A stretch of 64,000 bases of DNA from Patiria pectinifera (taxonomy: Eukaryota > Echinodermata > Asteroidea > Valvatida > Asterinidae). Position numbers and translations under genes: made by a program. The stretch lies in contig CM057133.1 in NCBI GenBank assembly GCA_029964075.1, positions 17,260,699-17,324,698 of the forward strand. Direction: 5' to 3'. Of this stretch, positions 1 to 11,570 are shown piece after piece. Within the stretch, counting starts at the first letter, position 1. Each line of letters starts with the position of its first letter. The notes under the pieces were generated by a model that was not told the DNA's origin, ran no database searches, and was given only the letters and a program-made list of their open reading frames with translations.

Positions 1-56
1 ATGAATTTAGGAAACGGGGGGGGGGTGCAAACTCCCCCCCCCCCCATCCGCTACTG
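1..56. mobile_element. hAT-like transposon terminus (fragment)
   Basis: A G-run followed by a C-run ends in ATCCGCTACTG. Read from the other strand this is CAGTAGCGGAT, which resembles the CAGTGGCGGAT-type ends of many non-autonomous hAT elements. The other end lies outside the window, so neither length nor target duplication can be checked. Confidence 0.35.
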
Positions 57-112
57 TACAAACAACAAAAATCGGCTGACAAACTACGGGTACATAAGTA
101 GAGATACATGTT

Positions 113-372
113 ACCTGTTACCTATCCTGTAGTCTTCTGACCGTGCAGGCACCCCTTGAAGACTTATCAACAGGCTTCTTCCATCAATCTTGATCCTCGG
201 ACATTCGCAGGGAGTCACTCAGCGTCCGGCCTGTCCACTCCGAGATGTTGTCCTCCCACCTCTTTCTCTGTCTGCCTTTCTTTCTTCCTCCTTGTACAGT
301 GCCTTGCAGGGTCGTCATAGCAAGTCCTGATGATCGTGAAATGTGCCCATACCACTTCAGTAGATAAGTGTA
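113..372 (-). pseudogene. Non-LTR retrotransposon, reverse-transcriptase ORF C-terminus (remnant)
   Basis: Read on the - strand this encodes the typical C-terminal tail of a LINE endonuclease/reverse-transcriptase polyprotein: LKWYGHISRSSGLA, then an arginine/lysine-rich GRQRKRWEDNI, then SEWTG, an in-frame TGA after EDQD, and a readable tail WKKPVDKSS ending near RLQDR before a final stop. The KRWEDNI-x-EWTG motif is characteristic of RTE-like or related LINE proteins in marine invertebrates (family knowledge). The frame is lost upstream at a TGA beyond position 372, so this is a short dead 3' fragment. It has no nearby gene context. The exact LINE clade cannot be fixed from this piece. Confidence 0.7.
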
Positions 373-869
373 TACTCAAAACAAAGTTTTTGGAGACATT
401 GTATTGTCTTCCTTTAACGATCTGTGACAGTGTCCGTCCACCTCTCCAACAGGAAATAACGGCTCGCTGTTTCGTTTCATTTCATTTCTCCCTACACCTC
501 CGACTACCCCTTAAATTTGGCTTAAAGTTCGTCTTTGCCTCAATGTAACGCAGCCTTTTGGGGGGAGAAGTTATCACGAAGACTTGAATTGCGAACAGTG
601 GATGATCCAAAGGGGTGGCTGGGATGTTTTCAAGAAGAGGGTGGATGATAAGTTGTAGTCAACGCGTAAAGAGACCGAAGACCAAATTAGGTTTTGCCCT
701 TCAAAGACCAAAGACAGTGAATCAAGATTTGCTATATTGAGTAGCGACGTTATTTTCTCCAGTTTAGGAAAATAATTCACATTTTGTCAGCCTAGAGGTT
801 GGGAGGTCTATAGCTACCCTAACCACCCCCTATGGGACCCATCTTAGTTTGCAAAACGGGGCGAGGTTT
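373..869. other. No feature recognised
   Basis: Unique-looking AT-rich sequence. I see no exon, RNA gene or repeat in it. Confidence 0.5.
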
Positions 870-1155
870 TTTCCTAAACAGAAAATAAAGGGTCGTCGTT
901 CACTGGACTTTCCTTCACTTTCAATACTATGAATTCCAATAATATGTTTAAATTCTCGGCCACTAGAATGTTCACGTCTCAATAAGAACAATAAGAATTT
1001 TGAAACTCCATAATATGTGTTCTCATATAGCTATTGCGTGCACCATTCAATTTTCGACTTAGACGATTTTCAAAGTTCCTCCTTTTCCTAAACAGAAAAT
1101 AAAGGGTTGGCGTTCATTGGCTTCTCTACACTTTCAATACTATGAATTCAATACT
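870..1155. repeat. Direct repeat pair, about 70 bp, 216 bp apart
   Basis: A segment beginning TTTCCTAAACAGAAAATAAA and ending CTTTCAATACTATGAATTC occurs at about 870-935 and again at about 1085-1150, with a few substitutions. The sequence between the copies is unrelated. It may be the tail of a short dispersed element or a local duplication. Confidence 0.6.
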
Positions 1156-2851
1156 ACTTTCAGTACCGGTAAATAAAGAAAAAACGTGAAATGGAAGAGT
1201 GTTCCATTGGGCGTTGGTCTTTCTATAAAATACCAGCAATTTGCCTTTCTTTCACCTCGTGAGTTTTTCTCGGGCCTTGCGTGACAACTTCTAGTGCCTA
1301 TCTCAATGGTCAATATTAACGGGGTCAAAGGGCCGCGAAGCTTGGTCCCCGACGTCAGCAAATAGTGAAGAGCATTTTGCTACCACGCCGTATTGTTAAT
1401 AATTCAAGATCCATGTATTATCATGCTGCCGCCAGCGGCAAATGAGCAATCGCAAGCAAATGTGAAAAAAAGGGGTTGAGACTTTGCGTGTCTTTCTTGG
1501 TTGTTGATATGTGCTGCACAATAGGGCCTACGTGCAAAAACATAAATGGGTCAGACTCAAAACTAGAAATTGGTAACGGTGCGGGCCAGGTGCAGGTGCC
1601 TTTGCGTGTTTCTTGCCGGGTGCATCAAAAGTTTACCAAAACATCTCTTTTCTTTTCTGTAATAGGACTGTTTTTAAATCTTAATAGTACTTTTTTTCTG
1701 GCTAGGCTTGGTCTAGGGAATGATAAAAGACACCTCCTTTTAAAAATTTGACGCCGAAGGCAATGGAATTTCGGGCAACAACCTTTTATTGCATTTTTTT
1801 TTATTGAATTATAATATGTTTTTGATTGATTGGATGCGTTTATGCCAGAACTTGGTTTGGTTTCACGATTTCCAAGTTGGCAAAAAGTGATTTTATCGAA
1901 ACATAGTTTCCCTTTAACTTCCTTTTTTTAGGGGGGGGGGCATTTTATATCGTTTAAATATTAAATTACATAAGCACATCACAGACAGCAGCTTCAAGCA
2001 TTCTTTTCTATACAAAAAACAAAATCCCTTCCATTCCCACCCACTTCCTCGTATAAAACGGATACCGTCAGGAGATATCAAGTACACAAATCCATAAAAA
2101 GAAGCAACAGTGATGGTATAGTTTACTTGGGTCATCCCGCGAGGCCAATGTGATTAGTTCGGAGGAATAGAACGAGGACGCCCCCCAGCGTGTGCTGGGT
2201 GTTGGATCTAGGTCTTGGCATGCTATTACCGACATGATGCAGCGTGATCCAAAAGGAACAAACTTCGCACGGGTTGCCCCTTGTAACTAATGTGGCCTAT
2301 TTCTTGCATTTCATCCGTCGGTTCCTCTCAGTTGGCGGCCAATAACAACAGTTGACCAAAACCAATTTTTGTTGCAGAGTTTTGTTAGCCTGTAAGGACC
2401 TGATACTAGACCCCACTCGATCTCTGATGTGTTTTCACTGGGTTTTTTAATCGTAGGCCTACCACATTGCTCCCACGCGTTGGGTCATTATTTCTTTTCG
2501 AAAAGTTGTCATATCAATAACCTCAGCGTAGCTTATGCTTTAGCTCTCACACGTTTTCCAGAGATAAATGAAACGTATAGTTGATGTTGTAGTTTATTGA
2601 ACTGACACAATCTCTATTAAATGCACACGTGACCTAAAATGCGTGTGATTCGATTTGGGCCCTATTGACTTTTTTCATTGAAATCGAGGTAAAGTCTTCC
2701 GTTTTTTGAATTTGCGAGTAGAAATGAAAGTAATGAAATAATGTTAATCACAAAATAATACCAGTCTGTTCTGAAGAATAATTTAAAAATACCCTAATGT
2801 TTTTAGTCACATTAACTTAAAAAGTGAGGCTTGGAACGCACGCCAATCACA
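1156..2851. other. No feature recognised
   Basis: No coding signal on either strand; only short homopolymer runs (for example G9 near 1931). Confidence 0.5.
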
Positions 2852-2949
2852 AAATAGTCTGGCAACCTCCCATTCAACAGTTTACAATTTGTAAAATAGA
2901 TTCAGGGAACACGATCGAAAATGGCTTCCTGGTGAATAAGGTGTATTGT
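2852..2949 (+). repeat. Dispersed repeat, copy 1 of 2
   Basis: Shares TAGTCTGGCA, CCCATTCAACAGT, TACAATTT, AAAATGGCTTC and GTGAATAA in order with 6489-6572. Both copies are in the same orientation. Identity unknown. Confidence 0.55.
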
Positions 2950-3060
2950 TCCCAGTGTTTGAAATACCAAAAAGTGATACATACTTTACAAAAAGTGCGG
3001 TGTTATAATTCTGTGTGGTACCTTTATCAGCGAAACACCTGTCCAATCAATGTATAGATA

Positions 3061-3300
3061 TCACAGGGTGAAGTTGGGTCAAACTTCGACCCGGACACCT
3101 TTCCGGGTCAAAATGACATTTTCCTGAGTTACTTTTCCAGACCAGTTGACCCGAAAATGTGTCATTTTTGCGTGACTAAAATGTCACTTCGACCCAAAAC
3201 AGTTTCAAACGGACTCGAAATTTTTGACCCAGAAAAGTATCATGCCTAGTCTAACCATGGTCTAAACCCAGATTTGAATCGGGTCGAATCTGACCCGGGA
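3061..3300. repeat. Dispersed GGGTCAAAATGACA repeat family, copy A
   Basis: Contains CACCTTTCCGGGTCAAAATG and several further GGGTC/GACCC and TGTCATTTT/AAAATGACA words in both orientations, so the unit is partly self-complementary. Related copies lie near 4800, 13290, 14030 and 30240. No ORF and no clear terminal inverted repeat, so the type of element is not known. Confidence 0.6.
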
Positions 3301-4799
3301 CATCATGGCCCAATGCACAAAACACGTTGTAGGCCTATGTCGACGTGGTGACCCGAGCATTTATATAGCATTTTGAAACAACCGGACAACAATGAAGCCT
3401 TCCTGTCCACATTTTGCAGTGGAACAGTCAATCTGCAGTGAATTTGTAGTAATACCCCGACTTGGAAAATAATAATTGAAGAGACGAATAGATTCGTCAT
3501 TTGTGATTCCCTCGGTATTTCATCATCAGTTTCAGGTTTTGCTGACTCAGAATTTTGAGTGATTTATCATGTAGTTCTTGGATAGACACTCTTGTAACAA
3601 TTTCATAGCAGCCAAGATTCTTTGGTCGGAAGGCCGGGCGCTGAATTCCAGCACGTCAACCCTTCCCAATATTGTTCCTGAGTCAAGATTTCTTATAGTG
3701 GTGGTCGGTACAATTTTCTGGCATCAGCACGCGAGCTATATCGTCTTCTAATAGCGTGCACACGAGGAGCAGGATTTCGGTTTCATCCGATCTGTTTGTC
3801 TTGAAATCGTAGTCCACCTTCCCGCCGAGTTGCTAACTCGGACCACTCCGGGACCCCTTGCTGGCCTAGCCCAATTCCTCGACCCGAATACGTCCCCGCC
3901 AATGCCGCCCCCTCGCTCCGCTGACGAGCTGCCCGGGCTCCCAGATGCCAGGCGGGAGGGGAAAATAAAACGACCAACCGCCACAGATCTAGGTTGATGT
4001 GACTTCGGCGGTCCACTTGTGCCCCATTTCTGTCGCATCCTATCAGCCACCGCTGGTCGTCTCTCGGCCGCGTGCAACCCTAGCCGATGGTAGTACCGCG
4101 CCGAGTGTAACTCGACCAGTGTTGTTGGTGAATTCTCCACAATCTAATCCTAACGAGATAATGTTGTGGACTTTTCTCTCATTCTTCCCCCTCCTATTCC
4201 TGATAATTTCTCTACAGGATTGTACGTGCAGTGAGTGTTTATCTGTAACTTTAAGCCTGTTGGCCATAAGAAATATTGGCTGGACTCCTGGGGCTAATTT
4301 TGTTTTTAAAGTCCGGAGAATTTTCAAGTTCAAAGACGTAAAACCGAAACACTAGCTGTTACTCATGCCACTGCTCCACCATTTAAGGGTGTTTCTACTG
4401 TTGGCGAGAATGAATAACCGCTTTACCTTAACTCATTTCTAACACGTATGCCTATCTGTCTTTTTTAGATCATGAAAAAGTCACGTTTAGCATAATTGGT
4501 CGATCTGTCCAGTATACATCCGGCATATTGATCAGACATTCAAATGTGACTTACAATGAATCATTTTTACTAGGTTTCTTTATTTTGACACTCAAGTGTT
4601 ATGGAACTGCTTATCTGTGGATTGGTTTTGAAAGTAACACATAAAAGTCCCGGTGTAGCGTGAATATAGGCCTCTATGAAATACGGACTCATTTGTAGTA
4701 TTGCGCATGCCTAAGTGAATACAACAGGAGAGTGACCGGTCACGTGAGAGGGTTTAACCAATAATAGGGTAAAGGAGTCCACATTTCACAGGAGTCCGA
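3301..4799. other. No gene recognised; includes a GC-rich patch at 3740-4140
   Basis: The patch at 3740-4140 is richer in G, C and CpG than its surroundings and is open in more than one frame. None of the translations looks like a protein family, and there are no convincing splice sites. It may be a regulatory island. Confidence 0.4.
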
Positions 4800-4804
4800 T
4801 TTTC

Positions 4805-4960
4805 ATTTGACACCGGGTCAGATTTGACACAGAATCTGGGTCAGATTTGAGTCAAATGACCCCGGAAAATGATCCGGAGAAGTGTCTGTATGGCCAAGAA
4901 AGAGGTCATTTTAGATCAAGTATGCCCCTTTTCCTGGTCAACTCTGACCCGGTACTTGAA
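4805..4960. repeat. Dispersed GGGTCAAAATGACA repeat family, copy B (diverged)
   Basis: Shares ACCGGGTCAGATTTGACAC, GGAAAATGATCCGG, GAAGTGTC and CTGACCCGG words with the copies at 3061 and 30240. More diverged and shorter. Confidence 0.45.
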
Positions 4961-5804
4961 GTGTACCCTTTCGTAATAACCAAGTGCCACAATGAGTGTA
5001 TTTTTCACATTGTGACATTTTTGGCAATATTGTGTCATCGGTGACTTCAAAGTCAATCCAAGGCAATTCATATTCATCAAGCTTTTCATATTGACAAGTC
5101 CAAAGAAATTCAAGAATGCTGCAGCCATACAATAAAAAAAAGTCAAGTTCTAAAATGTCGCCCCATGATTACGACTTAATATCCCTTTTCAAGGAGCGAT
5201 GTATTTCCTCTTCCAGATTTCTATCCAATTTGCCTGTTCAGAATTCGGGTGGAGGCATAAATACATTAAGGTTGGGAACTCATCCATCATTTAAATCCAT
5301 TTTTAAATTGAAAACACTTTGGCAGTAGTGATTTTCCGTTCGATGTCCTTTCAAAATGTGCACGTATTTACAGAGGGGAAGTTTTTATTTGCCACGGGGT
5401 ACAATTTTGGGAGTAAACAGGATCCAAAGCCTAACTTTGTCCTCTGTCGACTGGTTGTTGGTACACCGTCACCGGGCCTCGGGTATTTTGAACTGGGAGA
5501 AAAATGGGTCGTGTCTTGCTGCGCCCATTACAGGGCCAACTTCGGAACAAAACAATCTTCTCAGTTATTCTGCACATCAACGTAATTTTCGTCGCTTCCA
5601 TGATAATGTCTGAGTTGTTCTTTTTATACGCAATTCTTTATTATGCCCGCAGTGGTGTTCTTCTATATCTAATTGTAGTCATGTATCCGTATAAACAACA
5701 AGATAATGCAAGCCTAGTAAAGCTGGTCCAGAGCACACAACATTCTATTCAACTGTTTCAGAATGGCTATTGACGGGAAGTCTTTTCATGCATCTGGTCT
5801 ACAG
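4961..5804. other. No feature recognised
   Basis: No supported gene or repeat. Confidence 0.45.
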
Positions 5805-6230
5805 TGGGGTGCTGTACTATGTGGTCCAATGGTTACGGTGTTCGACTCGTGTGCCGTGGTACATGGGTTCGAATCCTGACCGTGGGAACATGGTACTTGT
5901 GTTCTTGAGCAAGGCACTTTACCATTATTGCTTCGTCCTTCGGATGGGACGTAAAGCCATAGGTCCCGTGTGTTGTGTAATGCACGTTAAACAACCCAGT
6001 AACACTTAGCCTATAGCTAAGAGAAGGGGTTTGCCCCGGTGTTTCTGGCAGTGGCTGCAATATGCGCCACAGCACCTTGTACACCCTTATAAGGTGCTAC
6101 ATATTGGGTCTCATATTTCTCATAAACTTTATTTACCTTTCTTTAATAATAGACATATCTCCAGCGCCTTGAGTACCTAATAGTTGGTACATACGTGCGC
6201 TATATAAGACTCCGATTTTATATATATTAC
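5805..6230 (+). mobile_element. tRNA-derived SINE
   Basis: An RNA polymerase III A-box-like TGGTCCAATGGT (about 5821) is followed by a B-box GGGTTCGAATCC (5864-5875). Next comes a body with TTGAGCAAGGCACTTTACC and CCTTCGGATGGGACGTAAAG, words I associate with a conserved central domain of widespread metazoan SINEs. The 3' part is AT-rich, ending near TATATATATTACATAATG. No protein is encoded. The 3' limit is approximate. Confidence 0.65.
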
Positions 6231-6239
6231 ATAATGGGC

Positions 6240-6318
6240 CAGATGAAGCCCATTCACTGGCGTTATGGGGTGATCCTATATGCTGCCCGGCTCAAAAATA
6301 ACAGTCAGTCAGTGTGAT
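6240..6318 (-). repeat. Short dispersed repeat, inverted relative to 7288-7362
   Basis: Read on the - strand it shares GACTGACTGT, GAGCCGGGCAG, ATCCTATA/ATATAGGAT and ACCCC words with 7288-7362. It could be a shared SINE tail. Confidence 0.45.
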
Positions 6319-6320
6319 TA

Positions 6321-7025
6321 CTGTGATAGATACGAAGGGGACAGTAGGATGGCCCTCTATAGGACCAGTGAAAACATTGTGTGTGAGACGTCGTGTGTAT
6401 TTACCCCATGAGGTAAACATTTTTGTCGTAGCCGTCATGATTATTTCTTAGTTTATGTATATCAATAATTTGTATTTAGTTGAAACGCATAAATATAGTC
6501 TGGCACCATCCCATTCAACAGTATACAATTTATAACATCAAAATGGCTTCTTCGTGAATAAAGTGTATATATTGCGTTTGTACATCAAGTAGCTGTTCCT
6601 GTAACTGTAGTTCAGTTGGCAGTGCATAACAGCAACTATATAATGTACAGATCATGTTGAAAATGCGTCAATTTCAGACACCTAACGGTCATCTTATACA
6701 TGTAATTACTATTTCACATGTATAAACTTCTGTTGTTTTCTCCCTAAAACGGTGTTACGCGTGCTACGGAGGAAGATGTGGTATGTGCATAGTGTGTACA
6801 TAAGGCGCAACTAAGACAAAAGCAAAACCTGACAGAAACGTCGAGCTGGAATCAGATTTCACTGATTTCGAAAACGATCGAGCAGACATCGTTGAAAACC
6901 GAAAACTGGTAAATGATGCTTTAATGTGGCGTCATCCATGCTTCGTTTCGATAATCGCGGTACACCAACATTTTGATTTCCATGAAACTGTCCTGCTTTC
7001 GGTGGTACCGGTAAACGTGTGATGG
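6321..7025. other. No gene; one dispersed repeat copy at 6489-6572
   Basis: Apart from the second copy of the repeat at 2852-2949, nothing recognisable. Confidence 0.45.
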
Positions 7026-7029
7026 ATGA

Positions 7030-7362
7030 GATTTGGGTCAGGTTGGCACAGTTGGTATTTTTCTCACCCTTTTACTATGGCCCGGGTTCGAATCCCATCT
7101 AGGCCGCCATGTGGATTTGGTTTTCAGTTGTTCAAACTCTCGCACTTCTATTACCGACCGTGCCTTCGCTGCCCTTCACTTCGCTGCTGCTTCCAAGCAG
7201 CACTGAAATCCTTGGTCAATAACATAACCAGTGCATTACCACTTTTCACTGGTCCCAGAGGGCAAGATGTCCTCATTGCACCTGTTTCTCTGACTGACTC
7301 ACTGACTGACTGTCTGTCGGGGAGTAAGCCGGGCAGTGTCATCCTATAGGATTACCCCGACA
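7030..7362 (+). mobile_element. tRNA-derived SINE (second type)
   Basis: A-box TGGCACAGTTGG (about 7043) and B-box GGGTTCGAATCCC (7085-7097) are followed by GTGGATTTGGTTTTCAGT, which also follows the B-box in the SINE at 30570. After that the body differs and ends in the GACTGACTGT...CCGGGCAG segment also present at 6240-6318. The head is shared among the SINEs here, while the tails differ. Confidence 0.6.
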
Positions 7363-7370
7363 TGCCAATG

Positions 7371-8274
7371 CATTAGCAAAACCGGCCCATCTTGTAGAGA
7401 CCAGATGCATTAAAAGATATCCAGTGAATAGAAATTATGAATCGATTGTGAACTTTTTTTGTCCGCTTTGGATCCAGCTCTATACCAAGCCTGCCTTGTG
7501 TGTTAACTCAGTAAATGTACAATTAAGAGAACTTAGCCTATTCTTATTGCTTCTCCGGTGGGCCACAAAAACAAAATTTCATCTGTATTGAAATCTGTCA
7601 GTTTTTCTGTTTCCCGATGACCGTGTGTGACCCTTTCTCGTCTCCGCTAGCTGAAGGGCCCTGCCCGAGCGTTTTCCCCAGAAACCGGTCTCCTTCGTCG
7701 CGCTACGTTGGTGGACCCTCTACCGTGTTTGTGGTCGGTATACCGGCTAGGTACCCTTGAGAACCCACACATCGTGTCTCACCACAGAAAACCCCCTCAG
7801 GAAAAGTTTTTACAGGGGCCTTACTAACATGTTTATAATTGGTCCTGCAAGGCCAAACCGTCGTATGAAACCCTCCATCATTTCTGTTGATGGTTCTTTG
7901 ATTGATGTTCCTGAGCATTGAATTGATGCGGAGCAATTTTGCCCTTGTGTCGCAAACAAGCTTATGTAGATTCGAGTAATATCAAGTTGTATAAAATGTT
8001 TTCAAGTTATACAGTTAAGAAACTGATATTTGGACAGTCAGATTTTAAGTCAAACCGTAGAGCTATAAAACACATGCAAGTCAAACTATTCTTGAACCTT
8101 GGGAATATTTTGAATTTAGATCAAACAACTGGTGTGGTGTTTTTTTGGTGGGGGATGTTAAATATCAAAATGCCTAACTAGTCATTACACGTGTAAGAGG
8201 GTTTGTGGAGTCTTCTTGGGTCTTGTAATTCATGGGACTGTTAAACATTTATGTAGGTCTGTAAAAGTGTCAAC
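7371..8274. other. No feature recognised
   Basis: No supported gene or repeat. Confidence 0.45.
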
Positions 8275-8440
8275 TTAAAGGCACACGGGAACCGTTGGTA
8301 ATTACCCGAATATCTTGCTCAAAGTGAAGAAAGGACTGGCACTGTAATTGCCCTGTAGTGTAAAATTCTTCCGCCTGATATGGTATCGTTTGGAAGAAAA
8401 CAACAATCATTGAATTTGAAGGTGGTTTTAAAAAATGGTC
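8275..8440 (+). repeat. TTAAAGGCAC dispersed repeat, copy 1
   Basis: Starts TTAAAGGCACACGGG, continues with GGTAATTACCCG, TTGCTCAAAGTGAAGA, ATTCTTCCGCCTGA and GGAAGAAAACAA. A second copy in the same order is at 22366-22535. Repeats beginning TTAAAGGCACTGGAC with GGTAATTAC are, from memory, abundant in sea stars. That resemblance supports but does not prove an echinoderm source. Confidence 0.6.
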
Positions 8441-11340
8441 GAAAATGGTCAGTAAAATAGGTATAACCAATCCAAATGGACTTACAACATCTTCGATATC
8501 CGAACACCCCTCCCTATCATTTGACAACAGACCCCGCCCCTCGCTTTCCTGTCAAACTCATTCAAAAAAACTCTGCTTGAATTTGGTAAGGAGAAAGAAA
8601 ACGGAGTCTTTTTTTTTTTTATAAACAGTATGCTTTACAAAATCAATAGCTGAAGGTGTCCCAGGATTACCCTATCAAACAAATTTCTAGAACTGGTTTT
8701 GATTAAAATGTTCGCATATATAATTCGCCTGTCGTCAGGGGCTTTACTAGTGCAAACTGCCCGCGGGGCCACCAGGGCTGTCACGAGGGACGTGCGCTTG
8801 TGGAGCCAAACTCGGCCAAGTTTAAGTCAGGGTTAACACCGTACAAACACGCGGTTGCACCGCACAGGGTGATTTCTTTTTTAACACGGCTCATAATAAT
8901 TGCTATAACATAATACTAATCTCCGAAACCGAAAATAAAATTTCAAAAATCATTTAGCTGTAGGCCCTATGCGCAGAGCAAGATCCAGCTCTCGTAATGT
9001 GTTTCTTTGCTTTCGATTTTGTTGAAGTTCCATGTTGAGCTTCGCTTAGATTGACGAGTAAATTTGGTCTATCGATTTCTCGTTATCGAATTCCCGTTTT
9101 CCTATAATCGATTTCATTCATAATCGTTTCCTTGTTTCTAGACCAATTAAACGACACCTTACATTCGCAACTCAGCTGAATGAATTTTCTTAGTTGTCAC
9201 GGTAATAAAATGTTCCATTGTCATATATGCATAAGAAAATTATAACATTAATCAGTTCATTATCTTGTTTTATTCGGATATTTTATTCGGAGACTTTAGC
9301 TCAATATTCTGCTTCAAAAATATCCTTTTTCTAAAGCCAAAGACTAGATTGTCTGGTTGTCTCCAGTTGGCTTAAAGATCAAAAGCTTCGGAATAATTCC
9401 ATAGAAAGAGAGGAAGCCGGAATCTGAACAAAGCCGCGACTCGGTAAAATCCTCCATAAAATTAGCCATAAACGTTCGCGGAATGCATGGTCTATCAATA
9501 TGATTGACAGCCTGAAGCCATTAACGTCAAGTAACGCCAACTCAACAGCCTCGTCTCCTTCTTGTTTAATTACCCCCACCCTCCATCAACCCCCCGTGTC
9601 GGCTCGCTAATTCCACTGGCACATTGGGTGATAATAATGAGTCGTTTGATGGAGTTGTTAAACTAGCGTTGCCGAACCTCATGCTGGTAAACGGGTAAAC
9701 AAAGCCGCAACGTGAGATCAGCTGGGGCGGTATAATATCGGTACATTGCAGCTTCAGAGTCGGTGAAACAAAATTGCAGACTTTTAATTTTTTGTCAGCG
9801 AAAGTAAAGTGGAATCTTCAGTCTTTCAAGAAGATATATATGAAAATATCAGCTGTAGAAATACAGATTTGATGAACTCTTCAAGAGAAGATGTATCGGA
9901 TATTTTGAAGCATTTTTCAATTAATTTTGTCCAGTGCATTTCTAGTAGAGAATTTTTTTGGGCAAAAGAAAATGGTTAGATTTAATTTTAAGTATAAACA
10001 AGGCAAGTCAAGTAAAGTTGGTCCCAGTGCGATTTTTTTATATATTTTTAAGTGAAGTCAGCAGTCAGTCTGGTACATTGTCTTCTAATTCTATCCACAA
10101 TTATTTCTTTGTCACTGTGAGCTCCAGTGCCACCAGCGATTTTGAAAAATCCTCGGTTTCACTTAAATTATCGAAAATATAATGAATTTTCTATATTATA
10201 AAATACAACTTGGGGATTAACTGGTAATAACTTTAACATTTTCCTTAAGTCACTTTTTTTGGAGAGTTTACTAATTGTGTTTACTGCCTTCGGCTCCACG
10301 GATACTGAAAAGACCTGGCCAGGCCTAGGCCTTCCATTCTCCGTACAGCACTCAATGGGCTCCGTGCCAGACGAGTGACAAGGAACCGTAGGAACTCCCG
10401 TTGATCGAGTACTTAGGGCTTGAAAAACACGGGTTGGGCCGCTGTCATATCAAACCCGCGGGGGAGGTGGACATTGCTTCATAATACGCGTCAGTAAATG
10501 ACTTGGTGTAGAGGATTTAAGCACACCGTTCGGTATAAGGATGGTCGAGGTCTTTGCCTTGAAATCTTGAGACCCGTTCTTCGCATATTTTTTTTTTTGG
10601 TGTGTGTGAGAGTGGTTTGGACTTGAAGTGTTAACGATAACAGTTTGGACATTTGTGTATACTTCTACACATGGCGTATGTCGGCCGTTTAATGTTATCA
10701 AGTTCAATATTGCAGTTACATCAATCATAGATGCAAAGTAAAGTGCTGCAACGTCTATGAGACCTCTTTTAATGCAAGATTTGAGCGGTGGTTAAGAATC
10801 ATGTTCATTCTGACGATCTTATTTTTTGGTCCTGATGACGTCTATACTCTTCTCTCTCAGCAAGCTGTTTATTGACAGCTTTGCGAGACGTCCCGCGTTC
10901 ACGCCACCCACAGCACTGTACCCGTCAGTCTGCCAATCATGCCAGCCATCACGTGTCACTTCCTACCAACAGCCGCTGGTACCCGCGGCTCCAGGGAAGA
11001 TTATAATAGCGTGTATTCCTACCCACCGGGCAGCAGTGGTTGCCCACCAATACCCGACCACCAATCACTCTCTCTGCTGATAGCTTACTACTACGAAGAA
11101 TAGAAGCCCTCAAGTTCAATGGTTAAATCACTTCCAAGCCGGATGTTACTTACTGTTTACCGAATCCTCCGATAAACCCCGGAATGTTTAACGCCTACAC
11201 AACGATGGGTGATGTTGCGTGTGCCTTTAGCCAGCGAGGGCCCACAGTGTCTAGTGAGGTGTTTTGACAGGTCTTTCTTTGACGTGTGAGTGACAATCGC
11301 GGGTAACTAGGCGTGTGCCGCGTCCCGCAGTTACGCTTTC
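8441..11340. other. No gene or repeat recognised
   Basis: Both strands lack exons that can be tied to a family. Several short AT-rich open frames are present but look random. Confidence 0.45.
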
Positions 11341-11359
11341 GGCCGGGCAGGCGCATGGG

Positions 11360-11562
11360 TATAAAGAGGCTCAGCGTTTCCGCTTCTTGCTCATTATGAC
11401 TTCGGGAGGTACACGGTGATTTCTTCGGACTTCTTCCGTTAATTCGTCGTTTGAGTTTCTTGGACTAAACGTTATTGTTTCTTTTGGATGATATCTCCTC
11501 TACGAATGTGCTGATTTTAACTTCGGATAGTTAGGCCTAGACATCAATATTTCTACAAAAGG
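11360..11562 (+). promoter_or_regulatory. Possible TATA promoter with non-coding first exon
   Basis: TATAAAG at 11360-11366 lies in a GC-rich setting. About 30 bp downstream begins a stretch that runs to a good splice donor, AAAAGG|GTGAGT, with the GT at 11563-11564. The only ATG in between opens a very short frame. If real this is a 5' UTR exon of a + strand transcript whose later exons I cannot identify. No acceptor partner can be assigned by eye. Confidence 0.3.
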
Positions 11563-11570
11563 GTGAGTAT

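Noticed and set aside
3748..4355. GC-rich overlapping frames
   Set aside because: Open on both strands because of composition; no family features, splice sites or start context.
5864..7097. tRNA genes at the GGTTCGAATCC motifs
   Set aside because: Only the A- and B-boxes are kept; no cloverleaf with acceptor stem can be drawn, and SINE bodies follow.
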